A stretch of 64,000 bases of DNA. Source: Clusia tigrina (Eukaryota > Arthropoda > Insecta > Diptera > Clusiidae). Below the pieces are notes generated by a model. That model searched no databases. It was not told where the DNA came from and saw only the letters and a list, made by a program, of their open reading frames with translations. Numbering within the stretch: the first letter of the stretch is position 1; the number at the start of each line of letters is the position of its first letter. Positions 1 to 10,354 of the stretch are shown here, in pieces. Both the position numbers and the translations under genes were made by a program. The stretch lies in contig OV050031.1 in assembly GCA_920105625.2 (NCBI GenBank), positions 227,092,194 through 227,156,193 on the forward strand, read 5' to 3'.

Positions 1-1020
1 AGAAAATCGCAATTTCCGCAAAAATTGTAATTAACAAATTAGAATTTGAAAATTACATTTCGAGGGTAGTGGACGAGTTAGTGATGCTCAGATGAGATGG
101 GACAGGAGCACAGTGATTACTTTCAAACCTTGTAGGAATTGGATGTAGACTCTTTCGGGTTTGTAAAGCAGTTTGCGAAGTATTAATTGTGTGCAAGGAA
201 TAAGACTCTTTGAATCTTTGTACCCTGGTAAAGTCCAATTCTCAAACCCATTTTCCCTAAACTGTAACATATTTTCAGCCTCCTTTACTGTAATGATTGA
301 GGGCCCACTCAGATACTATCTGCCTGGCAATGCCAGAGTGGGCCTTCAAAAAATTAATTTAATTTAATTTGGAAATTATGACACATTCTGTCAAAAAGCA
401 GGATCAAAACAAAATAGTCCTGAAAATAATGAATAATTTGGGCATTCAGGAGCAATTAAAATGGGATTTGGGGCATATCCAATGAGCTCAGCATAGTTCC
501 ACTTACAAACAAACAGCAAAAGAGGATGAAAAATCTTAAAGGATGTTTTAATCATTATCGTTATTTTTCTACATGGGAGTGGAGCCGATAAAAACATACT
601 TCTTATCACGCCTGGAATATGGGCAACATCCAGTAACGAATAAAGAACAATAGAGAACAATTTCTGTAAACAGCAAACAAAATTAAGTAAATGAATCTCG
701 TATATGAAGAAAGGTTTCATTGATGTTATCTTTGGTTCTGACAATTGTTTTATTTTTGCCCAGATAACATAAACAAACTATAAGTTGCCATGTTTCTATA
801 GTTACCTCAACTGAAGTTTGGCAACATCGCTCAAACACTTACCTTTGTGATATGCATAAACAAGGCTTCCACAAAAAACACAAATATCATCTAAAAAAGC
901 TTGAAGAGGAGAGTGTCCCAAGCAATATCATGTGACTCATGGACTAATTCGATACCCTGAAATACTAAAGAGATCACGGATCCCACCGAATAGTTAGATT
1001 TTAGCTACTCATTCGTCCCT
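1..1020. other. AT-rich intergenic or intronic DNA, no gene recognised
   Basis: No domain or motif that I can name appears in any frame. The longest open stretch, on the minus strand at about 391-744, encodes a hydrophobic peptide rich in Phe, Ile and Leu, with no recognisable family. The only ordered structure is a hairpin at 301-345. The low GC and lack of CAA/CAG runs make this look like one of the repeat-type islands of the window, but I could not tie it to a transposon family. Confidence 0.5.
301..345. repeat. Hairpin with 9-10 bp outer stem
   Basis: The left arm gggcccactc pairs with gagtgggcc at the right end. Inside the loop a second short palindrome, tggcaatgcca, can form a 5-bp stem. 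The role is unknown. It could be part of an old transposon end. Confidence 0.5.
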
Positions 1021-1127
1021 TTGACAATTTCCTGGATCATTGGTCAAGGTTACGAGTACAAGCTTATAACTGTTGGACTTCAAGATGGTCTCCAATGTCA
1101 TTTTAATGTTTTTGGTGTGATATTGCT

Positions 1128-1470
1128 TGGTTCTCAACCTGTAGAAGGGCTCTTAACCTACAGGGTTGTGTTCTCCACCTACAAGGTGGGGTTCTCAACC
1201 TTCAAGGTTCCGTTCTCAACCTACAAGGTTCCGTTCTCCACCTACAAGGAACCTCGTAGTTGTATGAGAAATGAACCTTATTCGACTCAAGTTCTATAAC
1301 CACGCAGAATACCCACTTTTGCTTGGTTCTCAACCTGGAGAAAGGCTCTCAACTTACAAAGTTTTGTTCTCCACCTACAACGAACCTCGTAGTTGTATGA
1401 GAAATGACTCAAGTTCTACAATGACTCAAGTTCGACTAAAGTTCTACAATGATGCCGAATACCCACTTTG
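1128..1470. repeat. Two-level tandem repeat: 21-bp units inside a ~150-195 bp unit
   Basis: About six 21-bp units of the type gttctcaacctacaaggttcc follow one another from 1128 to 1253, with register at 1149, 1170, 1191, 1212 and 1233. The outer block, which begins tgcttggttctcaacctg and ends near gaatacccacttt, occurs twice (about 1124-1319 and 1320-1470). The second copy has fewer inner units. Both outer copies share a segment with cctcgtagttgtatgagaaa. Short open frames here are by-products of the repeats. Confidence 0.9.
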
Positions 1471-1853
1471 GCTGTGAGTGTTTCACAGAACTCACGGGCA
1501 TTTAGTGAAGAGAGAAGCTTCGGTTCAGTTTCCAATAATGTTCAGTTCACGATTCATAAGTACCGAGTATGCAGGCGGACTTACTGCATCCCTAGCGGAG
1601 GTGTGAAGTGTCATTAAAATGCAATTCCATTTGGCGCCGCCACTCATGCAGTTAAATGAAACAACGCTTCTTTTTGGAAAGAAATTAATTTAATTCAAAT
1701 TTGTTTCAAAATTTATTTACACATCAGACCGAAATTAAATCACCATTACCCAACGACAGCCTCACGTCCGGCAGAGCCGCAGCCACAGACAGCAGCCAGC
1801 AGGCAGCAGCGCTTAGGCCCATGCAAATTTGGGTAGCGCTGCATACAGCGAAA

Positions 1854-1912
1854 CACACCCACACAAGCACACACACACACACACACACTCACACACGCAC
1901 ACACATACGCAC
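1854..1912. repeat. CA dinucleotide microsatellite, interrupted
   Basis: Runs of alternating CA are broken by single changes (caag, ctc, cgc, tac). Similar interrupted CA or GT tracts occur near 26497-26540, 33743-33762, 34519-34549, 39418-39440 and 39946-39990. Confidence 0.95.
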
Positions 1913-2650
1913 TCTCAAACATTTCAGCCTAATACACAATTAATGGCAAATCCATTTTCATTTCCATATCCATTTCCATTTCCGTGTCCATGTTCGTGCT
2001 GGCCTAGCCCAACCCAACCCGACCCGACCTGGTCTGGTCTGGTTTGGTCTGGCCAGGACGAGAGTGTCGTGTCGTGTCGTGTCGAGTGAGCGAAAATATT
2101 TGAACAATAATTAATTGAATAATGTCAATAAATTTTCAACACATATGACAGAAACTTTCCAAAATGACAACCACACAGACGCACATGCGAGGACACCACC
2201 GCCAACAGCAACAACAACAACGACAACAACAACAAAACATTATCTCGCCATCAGCCAACAGCATCAGTTTTGGCAACAGTGACAGTGCCAGTGGCAGCCA
2301 CACCACTCGCACCAGAATCCCGCACGGTTCGCTCGGAGTACGTTAAGAGGAGGGCCCCGGACAGGAGAGGAGCGTAGAGGAGACGAGTGGCGCTCGCATG
2401 CGGTGCGATTAGGCGAAACGAATCAACAAATCAGCAGATTTAGCAAATTCGACATTCAGTTTGCATTTCGCATTTCGCATTGTGTTCCTACTTGAAAGTT
2501 TGTCTTCCAATTTCGAAAATGGTATTTGCCCAGTGCGGCGAGCAGCCGTGCCGTCGTCACCAGAGCCATGGCAGCCGGATTTGCATGGAGCATGTGAAGA
2601 AAGCCAAACAAAGCACACGAGTACGAACGAGGACACACGCCTTCCCAGCT

Positions 2651-2688
2651 CAGCCACTCAGCCACTCAGCCACTCAGCCACTCAGCCA
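2651..2688. repeat. 8-bp tandem repeat (cagccact), about 4.7 units
   Basis: The unit cagccact repeats almost perfectly. The same 8-mer recurs as a short array at about 21279-21297 followed by ggcagcca units. This is probably replication slippage in low-complexity DNA. Confidence 0.9.
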
Positions 2689-3560
2689 GCGTCCAAAGCA
2701 GGCAAGCGGGTGAGCAACAGTTGCAGCAGCAGCATCAGCACTACCACAACAGGAATTGACTGACACAGAGAATAATTTAGCCCAATGCCCCAAATTCGCA
2801 CTTGTCCCCTTGTCCCAGGCAGACCTTGCCTTGCATGCCATGCCGTGCCTTGGCAGCTCCGTCCAGCCACCGTCACGATACAAATACCTAAGTGTAAATG
2901 TTTGACTTTGGAGCACAGCACAGCACAGCACAAGCGCCGACAACAGCAACGTGACCGGCGCTTGGACGGAAGAACCGATGAGGGACGTACAAATGGACCG
3001 TATCTGCTCAAACTGCTCCCGAGCGCCTTCAACGGTTGCATACGGCAAGTTTACAGTGAGCGGCACGGACACCCTACGAGCGACTGGCATCAAAAGTTCG
3101 CTGCCGGGCGCAAACGTGGGTGGCGGCGTCTCTACATGCACAACACACAACAACAGCAACAACAGCAACAACAACCAGAAAAGTTTTCCTAAGCAAACAA
3201 ACGAAATAACAAATACACAAACACCAGACATATCAGGACACAGAGGCACACACGTGGAGCGGCGGTCCTGCGGCACGGCGACGCGGCCCCACAACGCGCT
3301 GCCGGGCTGACTGGCTGACTGACTGGTTCCAAGCCAGCCTCCGCCAGTGCGTCTTCGTACCACAATTAACGCCATCATCATCGTCGTCATTCCGCACGTT
3401 TCAATTAAAAATATCAAAAAGCAAATAAACAAACAAATAAGCAAGCAAATGTTTTGTCTGGCGACGACTGCGACGACTGCGATGACGATGAAGCAGCGTC
3501 GACGCATACAAATTGATAAACAACTTCCAACAGTCAACAGAATCTCCTGCAGCAAGTGCG

Positions 3561-4339
3561 TATAATGACTGAAGGGGTAGACATCCCTTGTACGAGGCGT
3601 ACTCACGGCATCCGAGTTCAGTGGGTTAATAGCTTCAAGTAGCCAACCCGAGCATGGCATTGATAGTTTCCTGCCATCTTCGTCTTGATTGATTTGGCCC
3701 ATGTTTGTTTGTTTGTTTTTATGGAGCTCACCGGCTGAGGACTACTTACCTTTGGCAACTCAGCCGAGACTGCACACAAAAGCAACAATTAAACAATAAA
3801 TTCCTAACCGAAATGGAAACAGGATAAGCTGGCATTTCCGACTTGCACAAGTCAAAGCGATCTAAGCAAGCGGAATTCCCATTAATCCACATTCACGCAA
3901 AAGAGAAACATTCCGACACAGCAGCCACTTGCAGTCGGCGGTTGAGTCCAGCTGGCTCAGATGCGGCCGCTTGCGCCTTGCAGTCTGCTGCATGCTCGAG
4001 TCAAGCCGAGGATGCGCTGCGTACCTTTTGTGCACAGGCCACTGCGACGAGCCTGCTGCCAAATTGGGCGTGAGCGCTCTAATTGCATTACCTGCAATTG
4101 CTATGGAAATACTGCCAATTGAATTCAAAGAAGAGGGAAAGGACTCGCAGTTCCTTTTCTATAAAGTGTAGGAGATTGAGTGCCTTGGCACTGGCAGGGT
4201 ATGAGAGAAGCAACACTTTTAGTTGTGCGCCTGTAAACATGAAATCCTCCTGATTAATTAGTGTGGAGTTCTCGTAACACTTGGAATAGATCCGCGGTTC
4301 CCACTGTAAGGCAAAGCAAGGAGCTGAGACCACAAAATT
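3561..4339. other. Transition into an AT-richer island, no gene recognised
   Basis: The minus strand is open from 3702 down through this edge, but the reading has no recognisable domain. A short notI-type GC patch lies near 3962. I see no transposon signature except the relic that begins near 4340. Confidence 0.4.
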
Positions 4340-4480
4340 TAGCTCTTCTATTTTCCTATACGAGTTCCACGAATCGAAGGGTACAAATTGGGAGAATGGC
4401 TTCACTAAGCTTGTTAATTATGATAAGCATCTGAGGAAGCAGAGACAGGCTGAGAGAGGCAAATAACTAGGTAATTCAAA
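4340..4480 (-). mobile_element. Fragment of a non-LTR reverse transcriptase, same family as the one at 10.4-12.1 kb
   Basis: About 100 bases here match, at roughly 80-85 percent by eye, the segment 11965-12070, sharing ttccacgaatcgaag, gtacaaattggga and ggcttcacta. In the other copy this segment lies directly upstream (on the minus strand) of a recognisable RT C-terminal stretch, so I infer that it is RT coding sequence. On its own this copy has stops and would not be recognised. It is clearly a decayed partial copy. Confidence 0.55.
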
Positions 4481-4531
4481 AATCAGTTTGTCCTCGCCTC
4501 AACATGTAGTCCGAATTCCATGAATTGAGTA

Positions 4532-4611
4532 CCAGTCAGGAGACCAACGTTCCAGTCAGGAGACCAACGTTCCTGTCAGGAGACCAAAGTTTCAGTCAAG
4601 TGAAAAACTTT
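4532..4611. repeat. 20-bp tandem repeat, 3 good units and 1 decayed unit
   Basis: The unit ccagtcaggagaccaacgtt is perfect at 4532-4551 and 4552-4571, with two changes at 4572-4591, and a degraded fourth unit follows to 4611. Confidence 0.9.
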
Positions 4612-5459
4612 CTGCCCCTTGCTTCTATGCAATTTGATTCATGTTTCAACAACTGAAATTAGGAGTGAATGCTGCATGTCTAAGTGACACTCTATCGTCC
4701 TGCAATTGCCAGGATTTTCAGTTCAACCACAGTTTGGTAATAGTCATAAGCATATGAGCAATATGAGCACACCCAGTAATTGGAACTAGAGTCAGTGTCT
4801 TTTAGCCTTGGTTCAGCTGTCGAGCAGTGTCCACGGAAAGTCGAAGAAAGCACACTTCATGCGCATCTCTGCTCCAAGTGTACTTACTTTGATCAATTGG
4901 CATTGAAAGAAAATTTTTGGGAGGGGTTTTACTCTAGTCACTAGAATGAGTTCGCCTACATTTGACAAGAGATGTCTCAGACTGTGGTGACTGCCTCTTG
5001 TAACGTTGCTCTCAGTGTCAAGACTCATTTTTATTAAGAATCTTATTCTTTCCGGCACCATATTCTTCAGGATTAAACGTATTTCCAATGTATCACAACT
5101 CTTTCATTGAGGTGGGTGTATACTTCAGAGCATACCATGGATAAAAAGAGAGTGCTATTTTTGTTGGAATCTGGAGCACTCTTCCGCCAAATGGCATTCC
5201 TTAAAATTATGGTAGATGCTTCCAAATGTCTCCACCTTTCCCCAAAACTTATGATGTCATATTTGATGTGATTATTGGACATAGAAAATCCTGCGCACAG
5301 TTTCTGAGAGACGTCATTCTCTGCATAGACCTAATGAATTTTAGCAAAAGTCAGCGACGTATCCAATATTGGCGAGTTCCGTTGGTGATTGAACTCCATT
5401 TATAGTGACATAGAGTGACCCCACAGAGGAAAGTAAAACTCAGAAAGCAAGGAAAGACA
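4612..5459. other. AT-rich island sequence, no gene recognised
   Basis: Short open frames on the minus strand (near 4813-5088 and 5073-5282) have no recognisable domain. The sequence probably belongs to decayed transposons because a clear RNase H relic follows directly, but I could not align it to any of the better copies in the window. Confidence 0.35.
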
Positions 5460-5690
5460 TGGTGCTGGCAGTCAGAGCGCTCCTTCGTTAGGCAGATGTT
5501 AAGGGTTTTGGATTGCTCTGGGTTCCGCCTGGCTGCTCAGCTCAGGAATAGAAGCCAATGAACGAATTAACCAAAGAAATTCGAGGTAGGCGGGAGCTTC
5601 AGTTGTGGAGACGTATCTGAAGGGAACTTGGAAACTTTACTCCCGTTCAGCCAATTCTTCCTGAGCACTTAGAAGAGAGACCCATTAACT
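5460..5690 (+). mobile_element. Decayed RNase H domain of an R1/LOA-like non-LTR retrotransposon
   Basis: The plus strand reads LLWVPPG at about 5512-5532 in one frame and SGIEANER at about 5538-5561 in another. Together they match the WVPGHSGIEGNERA block that ends the RNase H domain of R1/LOA/I-clade elements. Upstream, VRALL at about 5473 fits the preceding helix. A frameshift and a stop interrupt the reading, so this is a dead copy. The limits are uncertain: only the central ~100 bases are convincing. Confidence 0.65.
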
Positions 5691-7561
5691 CATAACATAT
5701 CATATTGCCAAACCCTCTTTCACTGTAATTGCATGTTAAGAGCTGTTTAGCTTCATTTCTGTAGAGAGAGTTCGCTTCTGCTTCGTGAATGTTTCCATTG
5801 AGAGCTCTAAAAAGTCAACAGTTTCATAATTTGAACAAATTCCCGAACGTTTCATTGGCATTATTTTCTACTTTCGTATGTTGGATTATCATTGCGATTG
5901 CCAGGAATGCCGAACTGACTCCCCCACTTCACCAACGGCTGCAACCTCGTTCCATTCCACGTCATCCACGGCAGCAAGGCTGTCAGTGCACATGTAAGTG
6001 GCATGTTTCTAAATCCCCGATTGATCGATTGTGCTGAGAAGCTTTGCAAACTAATCAAATGGTTTTGCCTGCCGCTTGATACCCCAAACGCGCCGCGGGT
6101 GCACTAATAAAGACGGATCCCGTAAACTCGTCAACTCGACATAAGTACCTGTAACCGCGTGAATGCGCTGCGCACAAATCCACTAAAAAGAGGAACGTCG
6201 AAAAAAAGAAAGCAAGCAGAAAAGCAAACAAAGGCGAACACTGGAATCCATTCATAACGCAATCCTTCTGAATGTCAATCACGGGCAGGCTGCCCGAGGT
6301 GGTGCGTTTCTGCGCTTCCAGATACCCAAGGTACGAGTCGCAGTTGGCAGTTATTCGTAGTTTGTGTGGCGGTTGGTTGATAAGTTGGTTGGTTGGGCGC
6401 TTGAATGCTGACAGATGTGGAATGGTGCTCGGCTCGGCTTGGCTGGTGTGCATGCAAATCCACGAGGCAGTCAAGCAGCCAGCAAACGACATGGACGGCA
6501 GGTGTGTGCAACTGCACGGGCAGAGAGCAGCGGCTGAGTAACACGGCGCTTGGAGATGTCGGCTAGTAGTGGCAGTCAGTCGGCAGCAGTGCTAAGCGTG
6601 ATGAAGTGCAATATTGGTAAATTTCGCTGGCATGGCCAAAATGCCAAATGTCAAATGGTAAACGGCAAATGTGAACAGCAGGTCAACAGCGCCATGGCAA
6701 GTGGCATGTGGAGAAATAGACACGCACATAAACGAGCAGCCTGGGCGTAGCATGTGGGCGTGAGCGGTGCGGCTTGCCTGGTAGGCAACTCAATGTCTCA
6801 TGTGTGCCTTCCGCTCGCCACCTGTAGGCACCCCCGCCCTTAATTGAGTTGTCTTCGATTGTTTGCTCAAATGTTGTTTAACATTTTATGTGCCATTATC
6901 GGGCTCAAACATGTGCCCTGCCAGCCGCCCCCATCGACACAGCGGCGGACAAATTAAGCCATTTGTCACGGCTTATTTTCACATATGCTTCCATTTGGCA
7001 CTGCGCTCGCTGAAATGCGCTCACAGGTTGCCGCCCAAGGGCCGCCGACTGCAGCTTAGATTGTGCTCTCGCTCCCCCCTCACCCGCGCACCCGCTCGCC
7101 TGCGCCGCACATAGATTGGCCTTCGCCCGACCCTTTATTGTGTCGCAGTTTAGAAAAACAACAGAAATCCAACGAAAACAAAACCACCCATCAACACCCT
7201 CGGCAAATTGGGCCTTTTCGGTTTTGTTCTTGGCCCGGCGCCCGCCAGTGCCTGCTCGTCCATAAATGTGGCTGTTGTTCTTATCCGTGTTGTTGCTGTT
7301 GATGCTGTGTACAACTTTAATTGCGGAGGTAAATTCAATTTCGCTTGCTCGATTCCCGCACCAAAACTGTGAGGCGGATTTTTATTATTGTTTCCTGCTC
7401 GCTGTTGTTATTGTATTATATGCGTTTATTATTATTCGGGTAAAGTGCTAATGCATTGTTGTTGTCTTTAGATTATTGTTCCGAATGGTGTAGCAAATTG
7501 CCGAACACAGTGGCACGAGCGAGCGTGACCCATGGTCAAAATGAGTCGAGAGACGCGGAAA
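5691..7561. other. Unique GC-richer block, no gene recognised
   Basis: The block has CTG/CAG-like and CAA runs, many short homopolymers, and AATTAA motifs. No exon-like frame with a recognisable domain is present in any of the six frames. A GTT-rich stretch lies around 7270-7320. It looks like intronic or regulatory DNA. Confidence 0.5.
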
Positions 7562-7812
7562 CAATTTTGCTCGACCGAAGGAGCAACTGGGTTGAGGAAA
7601 TTTGAGGAAAATTCAATGGAGAAGCAAAGTGTCTGAAGATATCAATCAATTTTGCTCGACCGAAGGATCAACTGCGTTGAGGAAATTGTAGGAAAATTTA
7701 ATGGAGAAGCAAAGCGTCTGAAGATGTCAAACAATTTTGCTCGACCGAAGGAGAAACTGGGTTGAGGAAATTGGAGGAAAATTCAATGGAGAAGCAAAGT
7801 GCCTGAAGAGAT
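7562..7812. repeat. 85-bp tandem repeat, three copies
   Basis: Copies start at 7562, 7647 and 7732, each with caattttgctcgaccgaagg, then ggttgaggaaatt, then aatggagaagcaaag. They differ from one another at a few percent of positions. The period is exactly 85 bases. No function is apparent. Confidence 0.95.
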
Positions 7813-8560
7813 CGTTGAGAAACCCTCATTCTTCCAAACACGCTTTACTAGAATCAGAATCTGTAGCGTTGTCTTCTTCCAAAATGAGTGTGAAAAGCAA
7901 GAATTAGTGGAAAGGTCAAGGTATGAAGACATCTATCAAGACTTCTGCTACCTATGGTCCGGAACTAAGCATTGATTAGACTCTTCAGTGACTGACTAGA
8001 GTGAAGGAATAGTTTTCAGATTACCACATGGAACAAAGAAAAGACTCTAAAAAGATTCCTGATACCTGTTTTTTAAAGAATTTTCAGTCCCAAAACTCGA
8101 GGATAATTATTTGGTTAAAAGAGTGTCGACTTAGGACTCGAGAAAATGGTTCCAAAAGTGAACCAAAATAGATGTTTTCAGTTCCTTAATGCAACTATAT
8201 AGCAACCACCTAAAATATCAGGCATTATGCCATGGAAAATATTGAATAAATCTATAAAAAAACAACAATTTCATAAAAATTACATAATTTCAAACATGAG
8301 ACATTTCTTGGTATTGTAAGCGACAGTCTACAAAAATTAATTTACACCACTTTTGTAGTTTGAATCACTGGATTTGGCCAACTAATGCAAACAATATTTC
8401 CTTTAATTATCCCACTTGAAGAACAGTGGTTTAGTTTTACGGATATCACTCACGAATAGTTGGACATGTTTTATTTACAACTATATCACAAGTTTCACTA
8501 GATTTGTATATATTCCTCTCAAGTCACAACTGAACTCTATTTCACTGAACTCACAACACA
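7813..8560. other. AT-rich island sequence, no gene recognised
   Basis: No frame longer than 60 codons is open, and I see no domain, terminal repeat or tandem array. The base composition resembles the transposon islands rather than the neighbouring CAA/CAG-rich DNA. Confidence 0.4.
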
Positions 8561-10354
8561 CCAACAAAAAGCGACAAAATAAGAATTAAATTCCCTTCCG
8601 ACCATTTGATGAGGAGTTTCGTCGAACTGCGCCACTGTGAACTGTAACGAACACGCAAACAACCCTAAAAACAAGGTTAACAACAACACCAAACAAAAAC
8701 AACAGCAACAACGGCCGAAACAAGCAAAACGATTGAGTGCCTAAGTGCATTGTCCTGAAAAATCTTCAGACTAAGCGCAGCGTTTATCGAGCATACGTCA
8801 ACTTAAAACCAACCGAACTACTTACACAGCCAGGCAGCCAGCCGTGTACACGACCGCCAAAGGATGTAAACGCTGAATAATGAATACGACACGCCGGCTC
8901 GCGGGCAGGGGAACAGCCGCATACGACAATGTAAAGGCAATAAAATAATTGCGACAATAAGCATTTCATTATTAGACGGTTTAAAGCCGTTCAGTGTGGC
9001 CGTTCACCCTCCCCTGCACAAGAAGACATGCGTGCTTGCCCGCAATAGAGGGTGGGCCAAGCGCCCTTCCGTCCGACCGCCCGCCCGCCCGACGCAGTTT
9101 GGTGCGCGCTATTTGCAGTTAATAGTTGGCAAGTTGTCAGGACCTGATTCCGGCGATGCCGCATGGTGTGAATGGAGAATCCTGCTCGGATCTGTGATCT
9201 TGATTTGATTATATGCGGTGTTCGCCCTAATGCAATCACAATCAACGAAAGAGCAATTTGCACTGTGCCGCTGAGCCGTTGTTTTGTTGTGATGATGGTG
9301 ATTGTGTTGGCGGATTACGAAATGCGCATTTTTGTGCCTGAGTGCGTGGAAAATTCTCAGGGCTGTGATTTTTCGTTTCCAAATTTTGGTTGTTTTTGTT
9401 GCCCTGGCATCATGTCAGCGCAGATTTGTCAGTTTGATGCGTTTTTTATGCGAATGCGCATTGCCCCAGGACGCGGCAAGTGCACACATGACAATTGCTC
9501 GCTGTTTTGATTGGTCATAAGCGGATTAGCGTTATTAATATTAGCAGCGAAGATTGCCCCAGCAGCGGTAATTTATGCAAGCAATGTTTGTGAAAATTTG
9601 CGATTAAAGCAACAAAATCGAAAGCAGAAACTATTCTCCAGTCGCTGGGGAAATTATTAATCACTTCCAGCTGAATAGTTGCGCCGCCAGCGGCAACTTT
9701 GGTCAGAATGCTTCACGGCTAATTGCGTTGGGAGTATTGCAAGGGAAGGAAAAAACGGCAAAGGAAAAAACAAGGAAAGGACCTCAGCTGAAATGATTAT
9801 AATTAAAATGCAAATACTGCATAAATTTCAACGCCGTTTTCCGCTTTCCCGATGCCGACGCTGAACCAGCCGCTTTGTGAGAGGGCTCCTTATTTTTGTC
9901 CTTACTTGCTCCTTTCTTTCTTTGCTTCGTGCTGCCCTGCATTCTGTGCTAATTGATCGCCCAGCGAACTGCTCGAAATTGGAAATTGAGTTTGCCTAAT
10001 TAAGTCCGCATTAATTCCGCCAACTTCCCACTCGAGGAAGCACAAAAGTTTCTGTTTTAATTGCTGGACACAATTTCACAAAATCAAAACAAAAGAAAAA
10101 TGCGATAAATTACGAAATGAGGTTGTGTAAATGTGAAGCCTGGATCTGTGGTAGTCGGTGGGGTAAATAGTGGAGTAGCTGGAATAAAGCAATTCAAGGC
10201 AATTCTCAAAAGAGGTCAAAATTGTGAAGTATATACAGAGGTATGATTCCTTACGCTCTCTCTGATTGACCTCAGCTGAAGTCATCTTGCCTGTAACTGC
10301 AAGAATGGGTTCCACTTCTTGATGGTGAGTTAAAAGTTACAGGAAGTATATTAC
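8561..10354. other. Unique block with CAA runs and AATTAA motifs, no gene recognised
   Basis: CAA-rich sequence lies near 8655-8720, and a run of cgcc-type repeats near 9075-9093. Open frames near 9172-9510 have no recognisable domain. AT-rich motifs such as cctaattaagtccgcattaa (around 9993) are of the kind bound by homeodomain proteins, but this is common in fly noncoding DNA. Confidence 0.45.

Larger units (their letters stand above)
1471..3560. other. Unique GC-richer block with low-complexity runs, no gene recognised
   Basis: This block holds a CA-rich tract (1854-1912), a stretch of fivefold gtcgt-type repeats near 2060-2085, CAA/CAG runs near 2203-2236 and 3147-3177, and 8-bp repeats near 2651. 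A 342-codon open frame on the minus strand (2674-3702) runs through these simple sequences. Its predicted protein has long Leu, Val and Cys runs and no family signature, so I do not call it a gene. The style matches fly intronic or regulatory DNA. Confidence 0.5.

Noticed and set aside
2674..3702. 342-codon minus-strand open frame
   Set aside because: It runs through CAA, CAGCCACT and GTT-type repeats, has no family signature, and its Leu/Val/Cys runs follow from the repeats.
4178..4200. Resemblance to a miR-263-type sequence (ccttggcactgg)
   Set aside because: The match ends after about twelve bases, the typical continuation is absent, and no hairpin partner was seen nearby.
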